This document shows, piece by piece, positions 53,151 to 63,700 of a DNA stretch of 64,000 nt. Under the pieces are notes generated by a model. It was not told the origin of the DNA. It saw nothing but the letters and a program-made list of their open reading frames with translations, and made no database searches. This stretch comes from Schaalia dentiphila ATCC 17982 (GTDB lineage Bacteria > Actinomycetota > Actinomycetes > Actinomycetales > Actinomycetaceae), in the NCBI RefSeq assembly GCF_000154225.1, contig NZ_DS264586.1, positions 30,527 to 94,526 of the forward strand. The letters run 5' to 3'. The position numbers and the translations under genes were made by a program. Position 1 is the first letter of the stretch, and each line of letters opens with the position of its first letter.

Positions 53151-56100
53151 TCAGCCGTTCCATTGGCCGTTCTCGGCGAAGTAGTACCACTTCCAGCCGA
53201 TCCAGTGCCCGCCCGTGTACATGGCACCAGAGTCGGTGCTCAGGTAGTACCAGGAGGAGCCCTGTCGCAGCCAGCCGGTGGTCAGCGCGCCGCTGGAGTG
53301 CATGAAGTACCAGGATGAGCCGTCCTTGACCCAACCAGTCGCCATCGCGCCACTGCCGGGTGTCAGGTAGTACCAGGTCAGCCCATCGAGCAGCCAACCG
53401 GTGACCATGCGACCCGTCGCCGGATCCAGGTAGTACCAGGACGCACCATCCTTCACCCAGCCACTCGCCTGAGCACCCGAAGCGTCGTGGTAGAACCACC
53501 AACCAGCCTCGCTCACCCAGCCGGTGCGCATGTATCCGCTGGCATCGAAACGATAGGTGGCTCCGTCGATGAGGGCAGCACCGTTCCTGGGGTACGAACC
53601 GTCTGCGTAGCGGTACCACCAGCCGACAGAGTCGCTCACCCATTTGCCGTCCTGCGGGGCAGGAGCCGGAGTCGGCTCGGGAGCGAGCGTCGGGTCCGGA
53701 GTCGGCTCGGGAGCGGGCGTCGGATCCACCGTCGGCTCAGGTGCCGGGGTCGGATCGCCCTGGAGGCGCACCTCCTGCTTGGCGGGGTTGACGCCCCAGT
53801 CCCAGGCGAAGAGGTACGGGGTCACCGGGGCCTCGTCCGTGCGTCCCTGCTGCGCCCAGGCGGCCTTCAGCTCCGAGACGGGCACGGCGAAGTGGTAGCG
53901 ATGCGTGCCGTCGGCCAGGATCTCGCCGTCGTCCTCGACGAGCTTGCGGTAGTACCACGTGCCGTCGGCATCCTCGTGGAAGTCGATGCCGGCCACGGGC
54001 GAGGCGTCGGTGACGTCGAAGGACACCGTGCGGGCGTCGCCCTCGCCGCTCACCGTCAGGTTGGAGATGACGGGGGCCTGCGTATCCAGCGTGAACTCGT
54101 AGCTCATCTGGTGCTTGTGCGAGGACGGACCATCCGTCGCAGCCTCGATCGTCAGCGTGTAGGCACCGTCGGGCAGCTCGTTGCCGGACTGGTCGTAGCC
54201 ATCGAAGAAGGGTTCCTCACCGGCGAACTCACCCGGCTTCGTCCAGCCGGTCTCGAGGTCGTAGAGGGACTTGCGCACGCGGTTGATCGTGTAGGAGCGC
54301 ACTGACTCGCCCGCGGAGTTGCGGTAGGTGACAGACATCGACGGGACCGAGCGCAGCATGCCGGTCATCGGCGCGATCCTGTCGGGGGCGCCCGCCCACT
54401 TGGCACGCGAGGTGATGAGGCGCTGCGTGTTGATCGTGGTGACCAGGTTCGAGTCCTGCTTATCCGACAGCGGGTTCAGCGCTCCCAGCGGGATGGACGA
54501 GTGCGCGTTGACCAGCGCAGAACGGAAGACGTGCACGGGTGTCGTCTCGTCGTCCGACCACTTGCCGTCGAAGACGTCCGGGGCTCCCCACGAGCCGTAG
54601 AAGCCCAGGTAGGGCACGGTCAGGCTCGGGGTCCCGTCCTCGCTCGTGAAGGTCACGGCGCCGTCGATGAAAGTGCCCTTCGGGGTGTTCTCCGAGGCAA
54701 AGGCCGCGAACTCGGACTCGGGGGTCACGGTGACGGTCACGGTGGCGTTCGACATCGCGGGGACCGTGATCTGCTGGGCGTCCCCAGCCTCGGCGACGCC
54801 GTCACCGGAGAAGGTCAGCGAGATTCCTGCGCCCGCCCAGTTCTGCGAGTGCTCGAGGAAGAGGCCCTCCTCGACCATCTCGGAGAGCGCCTGGCCGCCG
54901 AGGGTGTAGGTGTAGGCAGCGTCGGAGAGGTTGGTCAGCTGCACCTGGAAGGTCCAGCCCTTCGTCCCGTCGCCGAGGTCGGCCTTGGGTCGGGAGGGAT
55001 CGGCGGCGCCGACGACGGTCGGGTAGACGGTCGCGGTGGTCGCTGCGAGCGCGTCGACGGCGCCCGCGCCGACCCTGCGCGGCGAGTAGTAGGTGCCGTC
55101 GCTCAGCTCGACGTCGATGAGCGGGTGGGCGGTGCCCATGAGGAGGTTGGTGACGACTGCGTTCTTCTGCTCGGCGCTCATTCCAGAGAAGGCAGGATCG
55201 CCCGCGAGGCGCTCGCGCACGAGGGCGCTGATTCCCGCGACCTGCGGGGATGCCATCGAGGTGCCCGACAGGCGCTGGTACTCGTTGCCGAGGTAGGCCG
55301 ACATGATGTCGCCGCCGGGGGCAGCGATCTCAGGCTTGAGGGTCAGGTCGGGGGCCACACCCCACGCCGAGAACTCCGAGGCCGTCGGGTTGTTCGAGGC
55401 CAGCACGATGCCGGAGTGCGTGACGGTCACGGTGACGTCGGCTCCGTTGGCGGCGGCCAAGGCCTCGCGGATCGCCTCCCCGTCACGCTTGGTGATGGTC
55501 ACCGTCGGCATCGACGTGGTCGAGCCGAGGATCGCCTGGTAGGGCGTGTCTGCCTCATCCGTATCGGCGACCATGAGGGCCGCGGGTGCCGGCGAGAGGG
55601 CCGTCAGGTTGCGCGCCTTGAGCTCCTCGGTCATGGCCGAGCCGTCGCGGGAGTCCGTACCGCCCTTATCCTCGAGGACGATCACGCCGGAGAGGTCGGT
55701 GCCCGCGTGCTGCTCGAGCCGGTCGGTGCCGCCAGCGCCGGCGTCGACGATGCGGTAGGTCTTCTCGGGGACGTCGCGCAGGCCGCGCACGGCCTCGCCC
55801 TGACCGTTGAGGGCGGTGCGGTAGGCGATTGTGCGATCGCCCAGGCTCACGTAGGACAGGGCCTCCTGGTTATCGACGGAGGCGACGGCCAGGGTGGACT
55901 TGTAGGAGGCGGGTTCGCCGAGCGTGCCCGTGTCGGGGTCGGTCGCGAACGGCTTGTTCTGGCCGGAGTTGTTGCCATAGGCGTTGGAGAAGGCGTTGCC
56001 GCCCGCCGCGTTGACGGTGATGCCAGCGGCGGCGAGCTTCTCGTACACGCCGGCGAAGACACTGTCCGCGTCGCTGCTCATGCCGGAGTCGTCGCCCAGG

Positions 56101-57104
56101 GACAGGTTGATGACGTCGGGCTTGATGACGAGCGCGTCATCGAGGGCCGCCAGCAGGGCGCTGTCGAGCATCGAGCCGTCCTCGTCCGAGGCGACCTTGG
56201 CGACGACGATCTGCGCGTGGGGCGCGGTGCCCTGCAGGACGTCCGCATTGGCGGCCGCGATCGCGGTGACGTGCGTACCGTGGGACAGGTCCTTCTCGGA
56301 ATGGGGCACGACGTCGGCGTCGTTGTCCGCGTAGTCGTAGGCGAAGGGGATCTTGCTGTTGACGTACGTGCCCGCTCCGCCGTGCGGGAGCTTGCCCGCG
56401 AAGGCCTGCACGTCGGCCTGGCTCATGCGCACATCCACGCCGTCCATCGAGCCGGCGAAGGCGTCGTGGTCGGTCTGCAGGCCAGAGTCGATGACTTCGA
56501 TGACCTGACGATCGCCCTTGAGGACGACCTCGTTCGCGCGCGTCATCGCCAGGGACGAGGCGTTCTTGAGGACGGGTGCACCGCTCCCCTCGGCACCGGT
56601 TTGCATCGGCTTGTGGACGCCCTCGATGAAGGCGGTCTTCACTCCCTCGACCTTCTGGATCGCGGCGAGAGAGGAGCCGGGCGCGTTGATGGCGAAGCCG
56701 ACGAAAGCGTTGGTGTACTCGCGCACGGTCGCGACCTGCGCACCGGGGACGACTCCCTCGACAGCGGAGGCAATGCGGGCCTTCACGTCGTCGCGAGTGG
56801 CCTGCGTCGAGCTACCGGCTGTTCCATCCTCCAGCTGGACGATGATCGTCGTCGGGGTGTCGTCAGCCGCCTCCTGGGCGGACGAGGCGTCGGGCAGGGT
56901 CACTCCCCCGGCCTCGGCCTGGCGGATGGACAGCAGCGCGTCCTCGACTCGTGTACCCGACTGGGCGTCCTTCGACGAGGCGTAGGTGGGGTTGGCGGGG
57001 AGGACACCGCCCGGCTGCGGGCTCGCTGCGAGTGCCGGGACGCTCACGCCGGTCAGGGCGAGGGCTGCGGCGAGCGCGAGTGCCGGGGTGGAGTGATGGG
57101 TCAT
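53151..57104 (-). CDS. Secreted subtilisin-like protease with cell-wall-binding repeats
   Basis: A 1317-residue exported serine protease. Order: signal peptide (MTHHSTPALALAAALALTGV, cleavage after ALA about residue 26), an I9-like propeptide (~85-165), the S8 catalytic domain with Asp-206 in VIEVIDSG, His-275 in LSHGTHVTAIAA and Ser-616 in GTSMASPQVAGIS. A PA-like insertion lies between His and Ser. Fn3-like domains as in C5a-peptidase-type enzymes follow, then a Pro/Thr/Glu linker and about eight WYYL-type cell-wall-binding repeats (from ~1150). The C-terminus has no LPxTG, so retention is by the repeats. I chose ATG 57104 because it starts the signal peptide. Likely role: surface proteolysis of host or bacterial proteins. 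Confidence 0.9.
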   Translation of the reverse strand: MTHHSTPALALAAALALTGVSVPALAASPQPGGVLPANPTYASSKDAQSGTRVEDALLSIRQAEAGGVTLPDASSAQEAADDTPTTIIVQLEDGTAGSSTQATRDDVKARIASAVEGVVPGAQVATVREYTNAFVGFAINAPGSSLAAIQKVEGVKTAFIEGVHKPMQTGAEGSGAPVLKNASSLAMTRANEVVLKGDRQVIEVIDSGLQTDHDAFAGSMDGVDVRMSQADVQAFAGKLPHGGAGTYVNSKIPFAYDYADNDADVVPHSEKDLSHGTHVTAIAAANADVLQGTAPHAQIVVAKVASDEDGSMLDSALLAALDDALVIKPDVINLSLGDDSGMSSDADSVFAGVYEKLAAAGITVNAAGGNAFSNAYGNNSGQNKPFATDPDTGTLGEPASYKSTLAVASVDNQEALSYVSLGDRTIAYRTALNGQGEAVRGLRDVPEKTYRIVDAGAGGTDRLEQHAGTDLSGVIVLEDKGGTDSRDGSAMTEELKARNLTALSPAPAALMVADTDEADTPYQAILGSTTSMPTVTITKRDGEAIREALAAANGADVTVTVTHSGIVLASNNPTASEFSAWGVAPDLTLKPEIAAPGGDIMSAYLGNEYQRLSGTSMASPQVAGISALVRERLAGDPAFSGMSAEQKNAVVTNLLMGTAHPLIDVELSDGTYYSPRRVGAGAVDALAATTATVYPTVVGAADPSRPKADLGDGTKGWTFQVQLTNLSDAAYTYTLGGQALSEMVEEGLFLEHSQNWAGAGISLTFSGDGVAEAGDAQQITVPAMSNATVTVTVTPESEFAAFASENTPKGTFIDGAVTFTSEDGTPSLTVPYLGFYGSWGAPDVFDGKWSDDETTPVHVFRSALVNAHSSIPLGALNPLSDKQDSNLVTTINTQRLITSRAKWAGAPDRIAPMTGMLRSVPSMSVTYRNSAGESVRSYTINRVRKSLYDLETGWTKPGEFAGEEPFFDGYDQSGNELPDGAYTLTIEAATDGPSSHKHQMSYEFTLDTQAPVISNLTVSGEGDARTVSFDVTDASPVAGIDFHEDADGTWYYRKLVEDDGEILADGTHRYHFAVPVSELKAAWAQQGRTDEAPVTPYLFAWDWGVNPAKQEVRLQGDPTPAPEPTVDPTPAPEPTPDPTLAPEPTPAPAPQDGKWVSDSVGWWYRYADGSYPRNGAALIDGATYRFDASGYMRTGWVSEAGWWFYHDASGAQASGWVKDGASWYYLDPATGRMVTGWLLDGLTWYYLTPGSGAMATGWVKDGSSWYFMHSSGALTTGWLRQGSSWYYLSTDSGAMYTGGHWIGWKWYYFAENGQWNG

Positions 57105-57256
57105 CAATGGCTCACTTACGTATCGACGAGATGACGATCTGGTGCGCGTCCGGGTGACGCGCCGTCCCATTATGCGAAAGTTCTTCCAGTTGTGCAGTAT
57201 GCATGTCCGATAGATGGCCCAGTGTCCACACACTGACATTTTGTGCAGGCCCGAAT

Positions 57257-57461
57257 ATAAGCCGAGGGGCCGACCTTACGGTCGGCCCCTCGGCTTATCC
57301 CATCAACACAGTGCAAGTTTTCCCAGAAAGCTCCTTGAAAAAGTCTCGCCGGCATGTCCCGGACCCTCATGGTCCGTGCCGTATTCCCTTGTGATGACAT
57401 TCATTGTGAGGAGCGAACCTTGCGACAACAGCAAGACAACCTGAAAAAACCCTGGGAATTT
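57257..57461 (-). ncRNA. Candidate structured RNA, copy 2
   Basis: The second copy of the element at 52846-53050. The terminal hairpin (57257-57298, loop TTAC) has 19 pairs; where copy 1 has a C-G pair at the base this copy has A-T. The internal hairpin CGGACC/GGTCCG (57360-57376) has an A-T pair where copy 1 has G-C. The ACCTTGC arm (57417-57435) keeps five pairs. Blocks such as TATCCCATCAACACAGTGCA and GCCGTATTCCCTTGTGATGA are identical between copies. It lies between the LRR gene's terminator and the start of the subtilase gene, so a 5' leader role for the subtilase mRNA is an alternative, although the hairpin would then lie upstream of that start. Confidence 0.5.
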
Positions 57462-57488
57462 TGGCGCTTAACCGCTTCGACAGACGCC

Positions 57489-57525
57489 AGGCCCGCACAC
57501 CCAACGCGAATCGGGGTGCGGGCCT
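57489..57525. terminator. Terminator of the 914-residue LRR gene
   Basis: AGGCCCGCAC and GTGCGGGCCT form a 10-bp stem with an imperfect ACCC/GGGG extension, just past the stop codon at 57549. Confidence 0.7.
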
Positions 57526-57548
57526 AGACGGTCAGTGTCAGGGGCAAC

Positions 57549-60293
57549 CTAGCTGATCAGCTGCCCCGTCTCAGAGAAGGTGTACCACGTCCAGAAGATG
57601 CGCAGTCGGCCCGTGGCCATCGCGCCGCTTCCGGTCTTCAGGTAGTACCAGGCACCGCCGTCCTTGAGCCACCCCGTCATCATCTTGCCGGTGGTGGGAT
57701 TGAGGTAGTACCAGGTGTCGCCGTCCTTCACCCAGCCGGTCTGCATCTTCCCCGTGGCCGGGCTCAGATAGTACCAGGACGAACCATCCTTGAACCAACC
57801 CGTGGCCATGGCACCCGTGTTCGGATCCAGGTAGTACCAGGACGAACCATCCTTGACCCAACCGGTTTGCATCTTGCCGGTGGCCGGGCTCAGGTAGTAC
57901 CAGGAGGAGCCGTCGAGAACCCAACCGGAGGCCTGCTCGCCCGAGAAGCCGTGGTAATACCACGCGCCCCCTTCGAAGAACCAACCGGTGCGCATGTTTC
58001 CTTTGGCAGTAAAGCGGTAGGTCTGTCCGTCGATCACGAGCGAGGTGCTCGTGGCGCGTGTACCGTCCGCGTAGTGGTACTGCCAGCTGCGACCGCTGCG
58101 CACCCACTTTCCCTGCGCGGGCACCGAGGCCGAGGAGGCCTTGAAGGTCACGGTTGTCGAGCTCACGAGTTTCGATTCGTCACGCACGTCGATACGCGCG
58201 ACGATGCCGTCGCTGGTCGGAGTCCAAGAGAAGGAGCCCGTCGAAGTGGCGGTGTCCGAGCTTTCTGACATCGCGGCCCAGTCCTGCAGGACGGATTCAC
58301 GCCCGTCGGGCTCGATCTGAACGAGACGCATCTGGCGTGTGCCCAGGACACCAGCCTGAGTGGAGACAGACACTGTCGTCGGGACGCCAACCGCTGAGGT
58401 GAGAGTGTACCCGGACCCAGCCTCGTCGATGCCGATGCCCGACACACTCAAGGCCGGCTCGGCGTATTCGAAGAGGTTGGCCGTGTTGTACCCAGCTTGC
58501 GTCATGGCAGCCTCGGTGATCTGCCACGCCTGAGAGCCCCGGGGAGCTGCGACGTAGACGGCGGTGTCAGCCTTGAGGTCGGCCGCCATATCCTCGGCGA
58601 GCTTGAGCTCCTTCACCGTCGAAGGCAGGACCAGGACGCGGGGCGTGTCGAACCAGAAGGTGAAGCTGGTCATCCCCTCACCGAAGTACGCGCTGTCGGG
58701 ACGTCCGTTGGTGGCCTTGCCCTCGTAGTAGAACTCGCCATCATTGCCGCCGCGCACGATGATGTGGCGCGGGGTGGTGGTATCGCGCGGAGTCATCCAC
58801 AGTTCCGTGACCTGCGAACCCAGCTCGACGGTGTCCAAGCCGTTGTTGACGAGGCCTCGGGCCACGGTCACCGAGTCGGGAATGACGATGTCTGTCAGGT
58901 TATCGCAGCCGTCGAAGGCGCCAAATCCGATCGTGGTCAGGCCCTCGGGCAGGACAGCGCGGCGCAGGGACATGTTCTTCGAGAAGGCGTAGTCAGCGAT
59001 CGCGACCGTGCCGCCAGGAACCGTGAACTCGGTGGCCCCGTTCGTGGGCAGAGACAGGACGAGGATTCTGCCCCCGATGGACGTCTGGTACAGGACGCCG
59101 CTGTCCACCGAGTAGACGGGATTGGCGGGTGCGACGCTCAGCGAGGCCAGGGACGTCGCCCCGACGAACGCGCCTTCCCCGATGGAGGTCAGGCCCGAGC
59201 CCAGGTGAACGCGGGTGAGGTAGCTGTTGTCGGAAAAGGCGAACTTCCCGATGCTCGTCACCGAATCGGGCACCGTGACCGAGGTGATCGGCGCGGCTTC
59301 GAACGCGTAGTCCTCCACACTGGTGAGGCGCCCCAGGTCGGGGCGGAAGTTCACCTCGGTGAGCGCCTTATCGTAGCGGAAGGCGCTGTCCGACACGGCC
59401 GTCGCGCCTCCCAGGTCAACGCGCTCCAGCTTGGGCATGTACCAGAACGCCATGTCGTCCATGGATTCAAAGCCGTCCGGCAAGGTCAGGGAGGTGACCT
59501 GCGAGCTCGCGAACGCCGCCTTATCCACACGACGCAGGGTCGAGGGCAGAGTCACGGAGGTGATCTGCGCAGATGTGAAGGCTCCCTCGTCGATCGTCGA
59601 GGTCCCCTCGGCAATCGCGTAGCTACCACCGGCGTTCTTCGCCTCCGGGTAGGTCGCCAGGTGCGTCAGGCCCTTCGTGTACAGGACGCCGTCGAGGCTC
59701 TGGTAGTTCTGGTTGGCATCGTCGACGTCGATGCTCTCCAGGAGCGGGGTGCGCGCAAATGCCGCGAACAGGCCCTGGGCCGACACCTTCGGACCGACGT
59801 GGACGGAGCGCAGCTTTGCCATGTCACTGAAAGTCTCCAGGCCCGCCATCGTGAGAGAACGGGGCAGGGTGATGTGTTCGAGCGCCGTGTTTGCGAAGGC
59901 GCGTTCCCCGATCGTCTCCAGCTTCGAGGGGTGGGCGTCGTCATCCTGGAAGGTAACCTCGGTGAGCGGCTGGCCTGAAAAGACATAGTCGTCGATTGCG
60001 CGCACGCTCGCGGGGATCCACACGCTCGTCAGGCTCGTGCCATTAAACGCATTTGTGCTGATCTCGGTGACGCCCTCGGGGATACGCACCTCGCGGGCAC
60101 CACCGGTGTAGCCCACGAGCACGCCGTCGGCGTTGATGATGAAGCCGTCGGCATCTGCGTTCAGCGAGGCGGCAGCGTTAGCCTGCCCGGCGGCATCAGT
60201 ACTGACCGCATGGGCAGCAGGCACGCCAAGCGCAGTCAGCGACAGGGTGCCCGCAAGCGCAAACGCCAGCACCGCAAACTTTGAATGGGACAT
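57549..60293 (-). CDS. BspA-type leucine-rich-repeat surface protein with cell-wall-binding repeats
   Basis: A 914-residue exported protein. Signal peptide MSHSKFAVLAFALAGTLSLT to about AHA at residue 28. From ~50 to ~560 it has LRR_5 repeats of the Treponema pallidum/BspA kind (VTEISTNAFNGTSLTSVWIP, LETIGERAFANTALEHITLP, VTSIGKFAFSDNSYLTRVHL). A beta-rich stretch follows, then from ~690 about nine repeats of the GWVKDGSSWYYLSPATGKMQ kind to the C-terminus. BspA-like proteins mediate adhesion and co-aggregation in oral bacteria; this role is inferred. Followed by its own terminator and then by RNA-element copy 2. Confidence 0.9.
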   Translation of the reverse strand: MSHSKFAVLAFALAGTLSLTALGVPAAHAVSTDAAGQANAAASLNADADGFIINADGVLVGYTGGAREVRIPEGVTEISTNAFNGTSLTSVWIPASVRAIDDYVFSGQPLTEVTFQDDDAHPSKLETIGERAFANTALEHITLPRSLTMAGLETFSDMAKLRSVHVGPKVSAQGLFAAFARTPLLESIDVDDANQNYQSLDGVLYTKGLTHLATYPEAKNAGGSYAIAEGTSTIDEGAFTSAQITSVTLPSTLRRVDKAAFASSQVTSLTLPDGFESMDDMAFWYMPKLERVDLGGATAVSDSAFRYDKALTEVNFRPDLGRLTSVEDYAFEAAPITSVTVPDSVTSIGKFAFSDNSYLTRVHLGSGLTSIGEGAFVGATSLASLSVAPANPVYSVDSGVLYQTSIGGRILVLSLPTNGATEFTVPGGTVAIADYAFSKNMSLRRAVLPEGLTTIGFGAFDGCDNLTDIVIPDSVTVARGLVNNGLDTVELGSQVTELWMTPRDTTTPRHIIVRGGNDGEFYYEGKATNGRPDSAYFGEGMTSFTFWFDTPRVLVLPSTVKELKLAEDMAADLKADTAVYVAAPRGSQAWQITEAAMTQAGYNTANLFEYAEPALSVSGIGIDEAGSGYTLTSAVGVPTTVSVSTQAGVLGTRQMRLVQIEPDGRESVLQDWAAMSESSDTATSTGSFSWTPTSDGIVARIDVRDESKLVSSTTVTFKASSASVPAQGKWVRSGRSWQYHYADGTRATSTSLVIDGQTYRFTAKGNMRTGWFFEGGAWYYHGFSGEQASGWVLDGSSWYYLSPATGKMQTGWVKDGSSWYYLDPNTGAMATGWFKDGSSWYYLSPATGKMQTGWVKDGDTWYYLNPTTGKMMTGWLKDGGAWYYLKTGSGAMATGRLRIFWTWYTFSETGQLIS

Positions 60294-60716
60294 CTGTGAA
60301 CCCCTAAATTAGCATTCGGTAGGAGAAGGCCTCGCGTTGCGATCGCAGCCATTCATGTCAAACATATCGCTTTTTAGGGTTTTCGGATACCCCTACGACC
60401 CATTTTCTCAACATATGTCAGCCGATTCACCCGTATCTGCGCAAGTAGTAGCATACTTAGCCCTTTCACGAAGGCCTGGCATCACCTAGCTGATTCACCT
60501 CCTTCTCATCGAGGTTTTCTAGGGTTTTGTTGCATCTTTCCACTCAATCTGTCAAGAAGACCGATAATCTATATTGATCGCATCTGACAACGACCCTAAC
60601 CGCCCGTTACGCAGGCGATTTACTTCATGATCGACCGAATGGTCGAACAAGATGTGCACGGCGCACCCTGGGTTGACCCGCCATGCCGACAAATGACGAA
60701 TGGGTGGTGAGACAAG
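60294..60716. other. Intergenic region upstream of the 914-residue LRR gene
   Basis: No gene is recognised in these 423 bp. The part next to the gene start (60294-60420) is rich in A+T with T-runs and probably contains the promoter and 5' leader. There is no third copy of the structured element found at 52846 and 57257. Confidence 0.55.
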
Positions 60717-60749
60717 CACACGCCCCCGGATGATCTCCGGGGGCGTGTG
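60717..60749. terminator. Terminator of the right-edge LRR gene
   Basis: CACACGCCCCCGGA and TCCGGGGGCGTGTG form a perfect 14-bp stem with a 5-nt loop 17 bp beyond the stop codon. Confidence 0.85.
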
Positions 60750-60766
60750 GGAAGCCTGGTAACAGG

Positions 60767-63700
60767 TCAGTTCATCAGCTGTCCTGAGTCAGCAAAGCGA
60801 TAGGAACGCCAGCCGATCCGCTGGGAGCCGGTGGCCATCACTCCGCTGCTCGGATCGAAGTAGTACCAAGCTCCGTCCAGCTGCAGCCAGCCGGTGGCCA
60901 TGGCGCCACCCGCGGGGTGCAGGTAGTACCAGGAGGACCCCCGTTGCAGCCAGCCGGTGACCATCGCACCGGAGTCGGTGCTCAGGTAGTACCAGGAGGA
61001 GCCCTGTCGCAGCCAGCCGGTCGTCAACGCGCCGCTGGGGGCCATGTAGTACCAAGAGGACCCATCCTTGACCCAACCAGTCGCCATCGCGCCACTGCCG
61101 GGTGTCAGGTAGTACCAGGTCAGCCCATCGAGGATCCATCCCGTCACCATCTGTCCGGTCGTCGGGTTCAGGTAGTACCAGGAAGAGCCATCCTTCACCC
61201 AGCCACTCGCCTGAGCACCAGACGGATTGTGGAAGTACCACGCGCCATCCTCACTCGCCCAGCCAGTACGCATGTAGCCATCCGCACCGAAGCGGTAGAT
61301 CGAGTTACCGATCTGCACCGTCCGGCCAGCCGGATAGGTGCCATCCGCATAGCGGTACCACCAGCCGACAGAGTCGCTCACCCACTGGCCGTCCTGCGGG
61401 GCAGGAGCCGGAGTCGGCTCGGGAGCGGGCGTCGGGTCCGGAGACGGAGCAGGCGTCGGCTCAGGTGCAGGCGTCGGCTCAGGCGCCGGTGTCGGGTCCG
61501 GGGTACCCGGCAGCTTGATCATGAGGGTGCTCGTCAGGTACGAGGCGTCGCGCACCTGCACACGCAGGCTCACGTCCGCGGCGGAAGGGGTCCACGGGAA
61601 GGTCACGGAGGAGACCGCAGCTCGATCCCCGCTGTCCGTCACCGTCGTCCAGTCGCGCACGAGTGTCTCGGTACCATCCGCTCCGATCTGCACGGCGCGC
61701 ACCTGCTGCGTGCCGGCGATGCCACCGGCAACCTCAGCCGTCACGTCGACCGACGCGCCGACCTCGCCCGTGTACGTGTAACTTCCCCCGGCCTCGGCGA
61801 TGTTCGTACCCGCCAGGGTCATCGACGCACCCGTGTAGGTGTGCAGGTGCGAGGGGTCGATGCCGGCCGCCTCGAGGGCGTCCTTGGCGACGTTCCACGC
61901 CTGCGAACCCTCGGCCGCAGCGACGTACACGTGGGTGTCGTCCTTCTTCTCGTCGCTCAACTCCGGCTCAAGGTAGAGGCGGGTCAGCGTCGAGGGGAGG
62001 ACGAGGACGCGCGGGACGTCCACGCCGAAGGACACGCGGGTCATGCCCTCGCCGAAGTAGGCGCACTGGCGGCGTCCGTTCGTCGGGCGACCGTCGTACA
62101 CGAAGGAGCCGTCCACGCCGCCACGCACGACGATGCGACGAGGCATGGGAACCCAGCTGCCTTCCATGCGGATCGAGGTCACCTTGGAGCCGTACTCGAC
62201 GAGTTCCAGGGAGTTTCCGGTGACGCCGCTCGAGCGCTCGACCGACTCGGGGATGACGAGCTCGGTGAGGGCAGTGGTGCCCGCGAAGGCGTCGTCGCCG
62301 ATGACCTTGAGGCCGTCGGGCAGGACGACACGGGTGAGCATCTTGTTGTTGGCGAATGCCGTCGCGCCGATCTCGACCGTGCCCGCGCGCACCGTGTAGT
62401 CGGTGAGCGTGTTGGCGGCCGGGGACAGCATCAGGTGCAGGCCATCATTCGCCTTACGGTACAGGACGTTGTGCTCGGCCGAGTACACCGGGTTGTCGGC
62501 GGAAACGGTCAGCGTCGCGATCTTGCGGTCGTTGTACAGGGCGGTCTCGGCGAAGGAGGTGACGCCCGCTCCGATGTGGAACGAGGTCAGGGCCGTGCTC
62601 TCCGAGAACGCCTGCTCGCCGACCGCGGTCACCGAGTCAGGAAGGGTCACGGAGGACTGTGCCGTGCGGCTAAACGCGAAGTCGCCGATCGTGGTCAGGC
62701 GTCCGAGTTCGGGCCGGAAATTGACCCCGTTCTTCGCACTCGTGGATTCGAAGGCGCTGCCGCCCAGGGAGATCGTGCCGCCCAGGTCGATGGTCGCGAG
62801 CTTGTCGGCGGAGCAGAAGGCACAGGTGCCGACCGTCTCGAACTTCTCGGGCAGGGTGACCGCGGTGAGCGCGGAGAGGCGGAAGGCCTCGTCCTTAATC
62901 GTGCGTAGGCTGTCGGGCAGTGTCACGGAGGTGATGCCAGCCTTCTGGAAAGCCTTGGGCGCGATCGTCGCGACTCCGTCCAGGACCGTGTACGTGCCTC
63001 CCGTATTCTTGGCGGCCGGGTACAGGATCAGGCGCGAGTGGTCCTTGGAGTACAGGACTCCGTCAACACTCTCGTAGTTCGGGTTCGCGGGATCGACCTC
63101 GACGCTGGTCAGCGAGGCGTTCTCGGCGTAGCCCGAGGTCACCGAGTCGGCGGCGACGTTGGGGCCCAGCTTGATCGTGGTGAGCGCCGAGTTGTAGTCG
63201 AAGACCTCCGCGCCCATCGTCACCACGGAACGCGGCAGCTCGATGGCCTCGAGGCTCGCGTTGGCGAACGCACGGTCGGCGATCGTGGTCAGCTGGGCCG
63301 GGTGGGCCTCGTCGTCGATGAAGGTGATCTTCTTCAGCGAGCTGTAGATGAAGGCCTCCAGGCCGATGGAACGCACCGAGGCGGGGACCGTCACGTGCTC
63401 CACGGTGGAGCTCGCGAAGGCGCGCTCGCCGATGGAGGTCACGGTGTCGGGCAGGGTGACCTCGGTGGCCGAGCCCTTGTACTTGACGAGGACGCCGTCC
63501 TCGTTGATCTCGAAGTCGTCGGCGTCGGCGGCGCGCACCGTGACGGGGATGGACGCGGTCTTGGCCGCGCCGGCCTCGGTGGTGACGGTGGCGGTCAGCG
63601 TGCCCGGACCAGCGTGATCGCCGGCGGTCAGGGTCGCCTTGCGCGTGTCAGTGTCGGCGGCGACCGTGGCCAGGTCGGCCGGCTCCACGCTCCACGTCAC

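Noticed and set aside
54501..57134. 877-codon plus-strand open frame opposite the subtilase
   Set aside because: Translation is Arg/Gly/Val-rich with no domain; the opposite strand encodes an intact S8 protease with all three catalytic residues.
60917..62908. 663-codon plus-strand frame opposite the right-edge LRR gene
   Set aside because: Low-complexity shadow of LRR and cell-wall-binding repeats on the minus strand.
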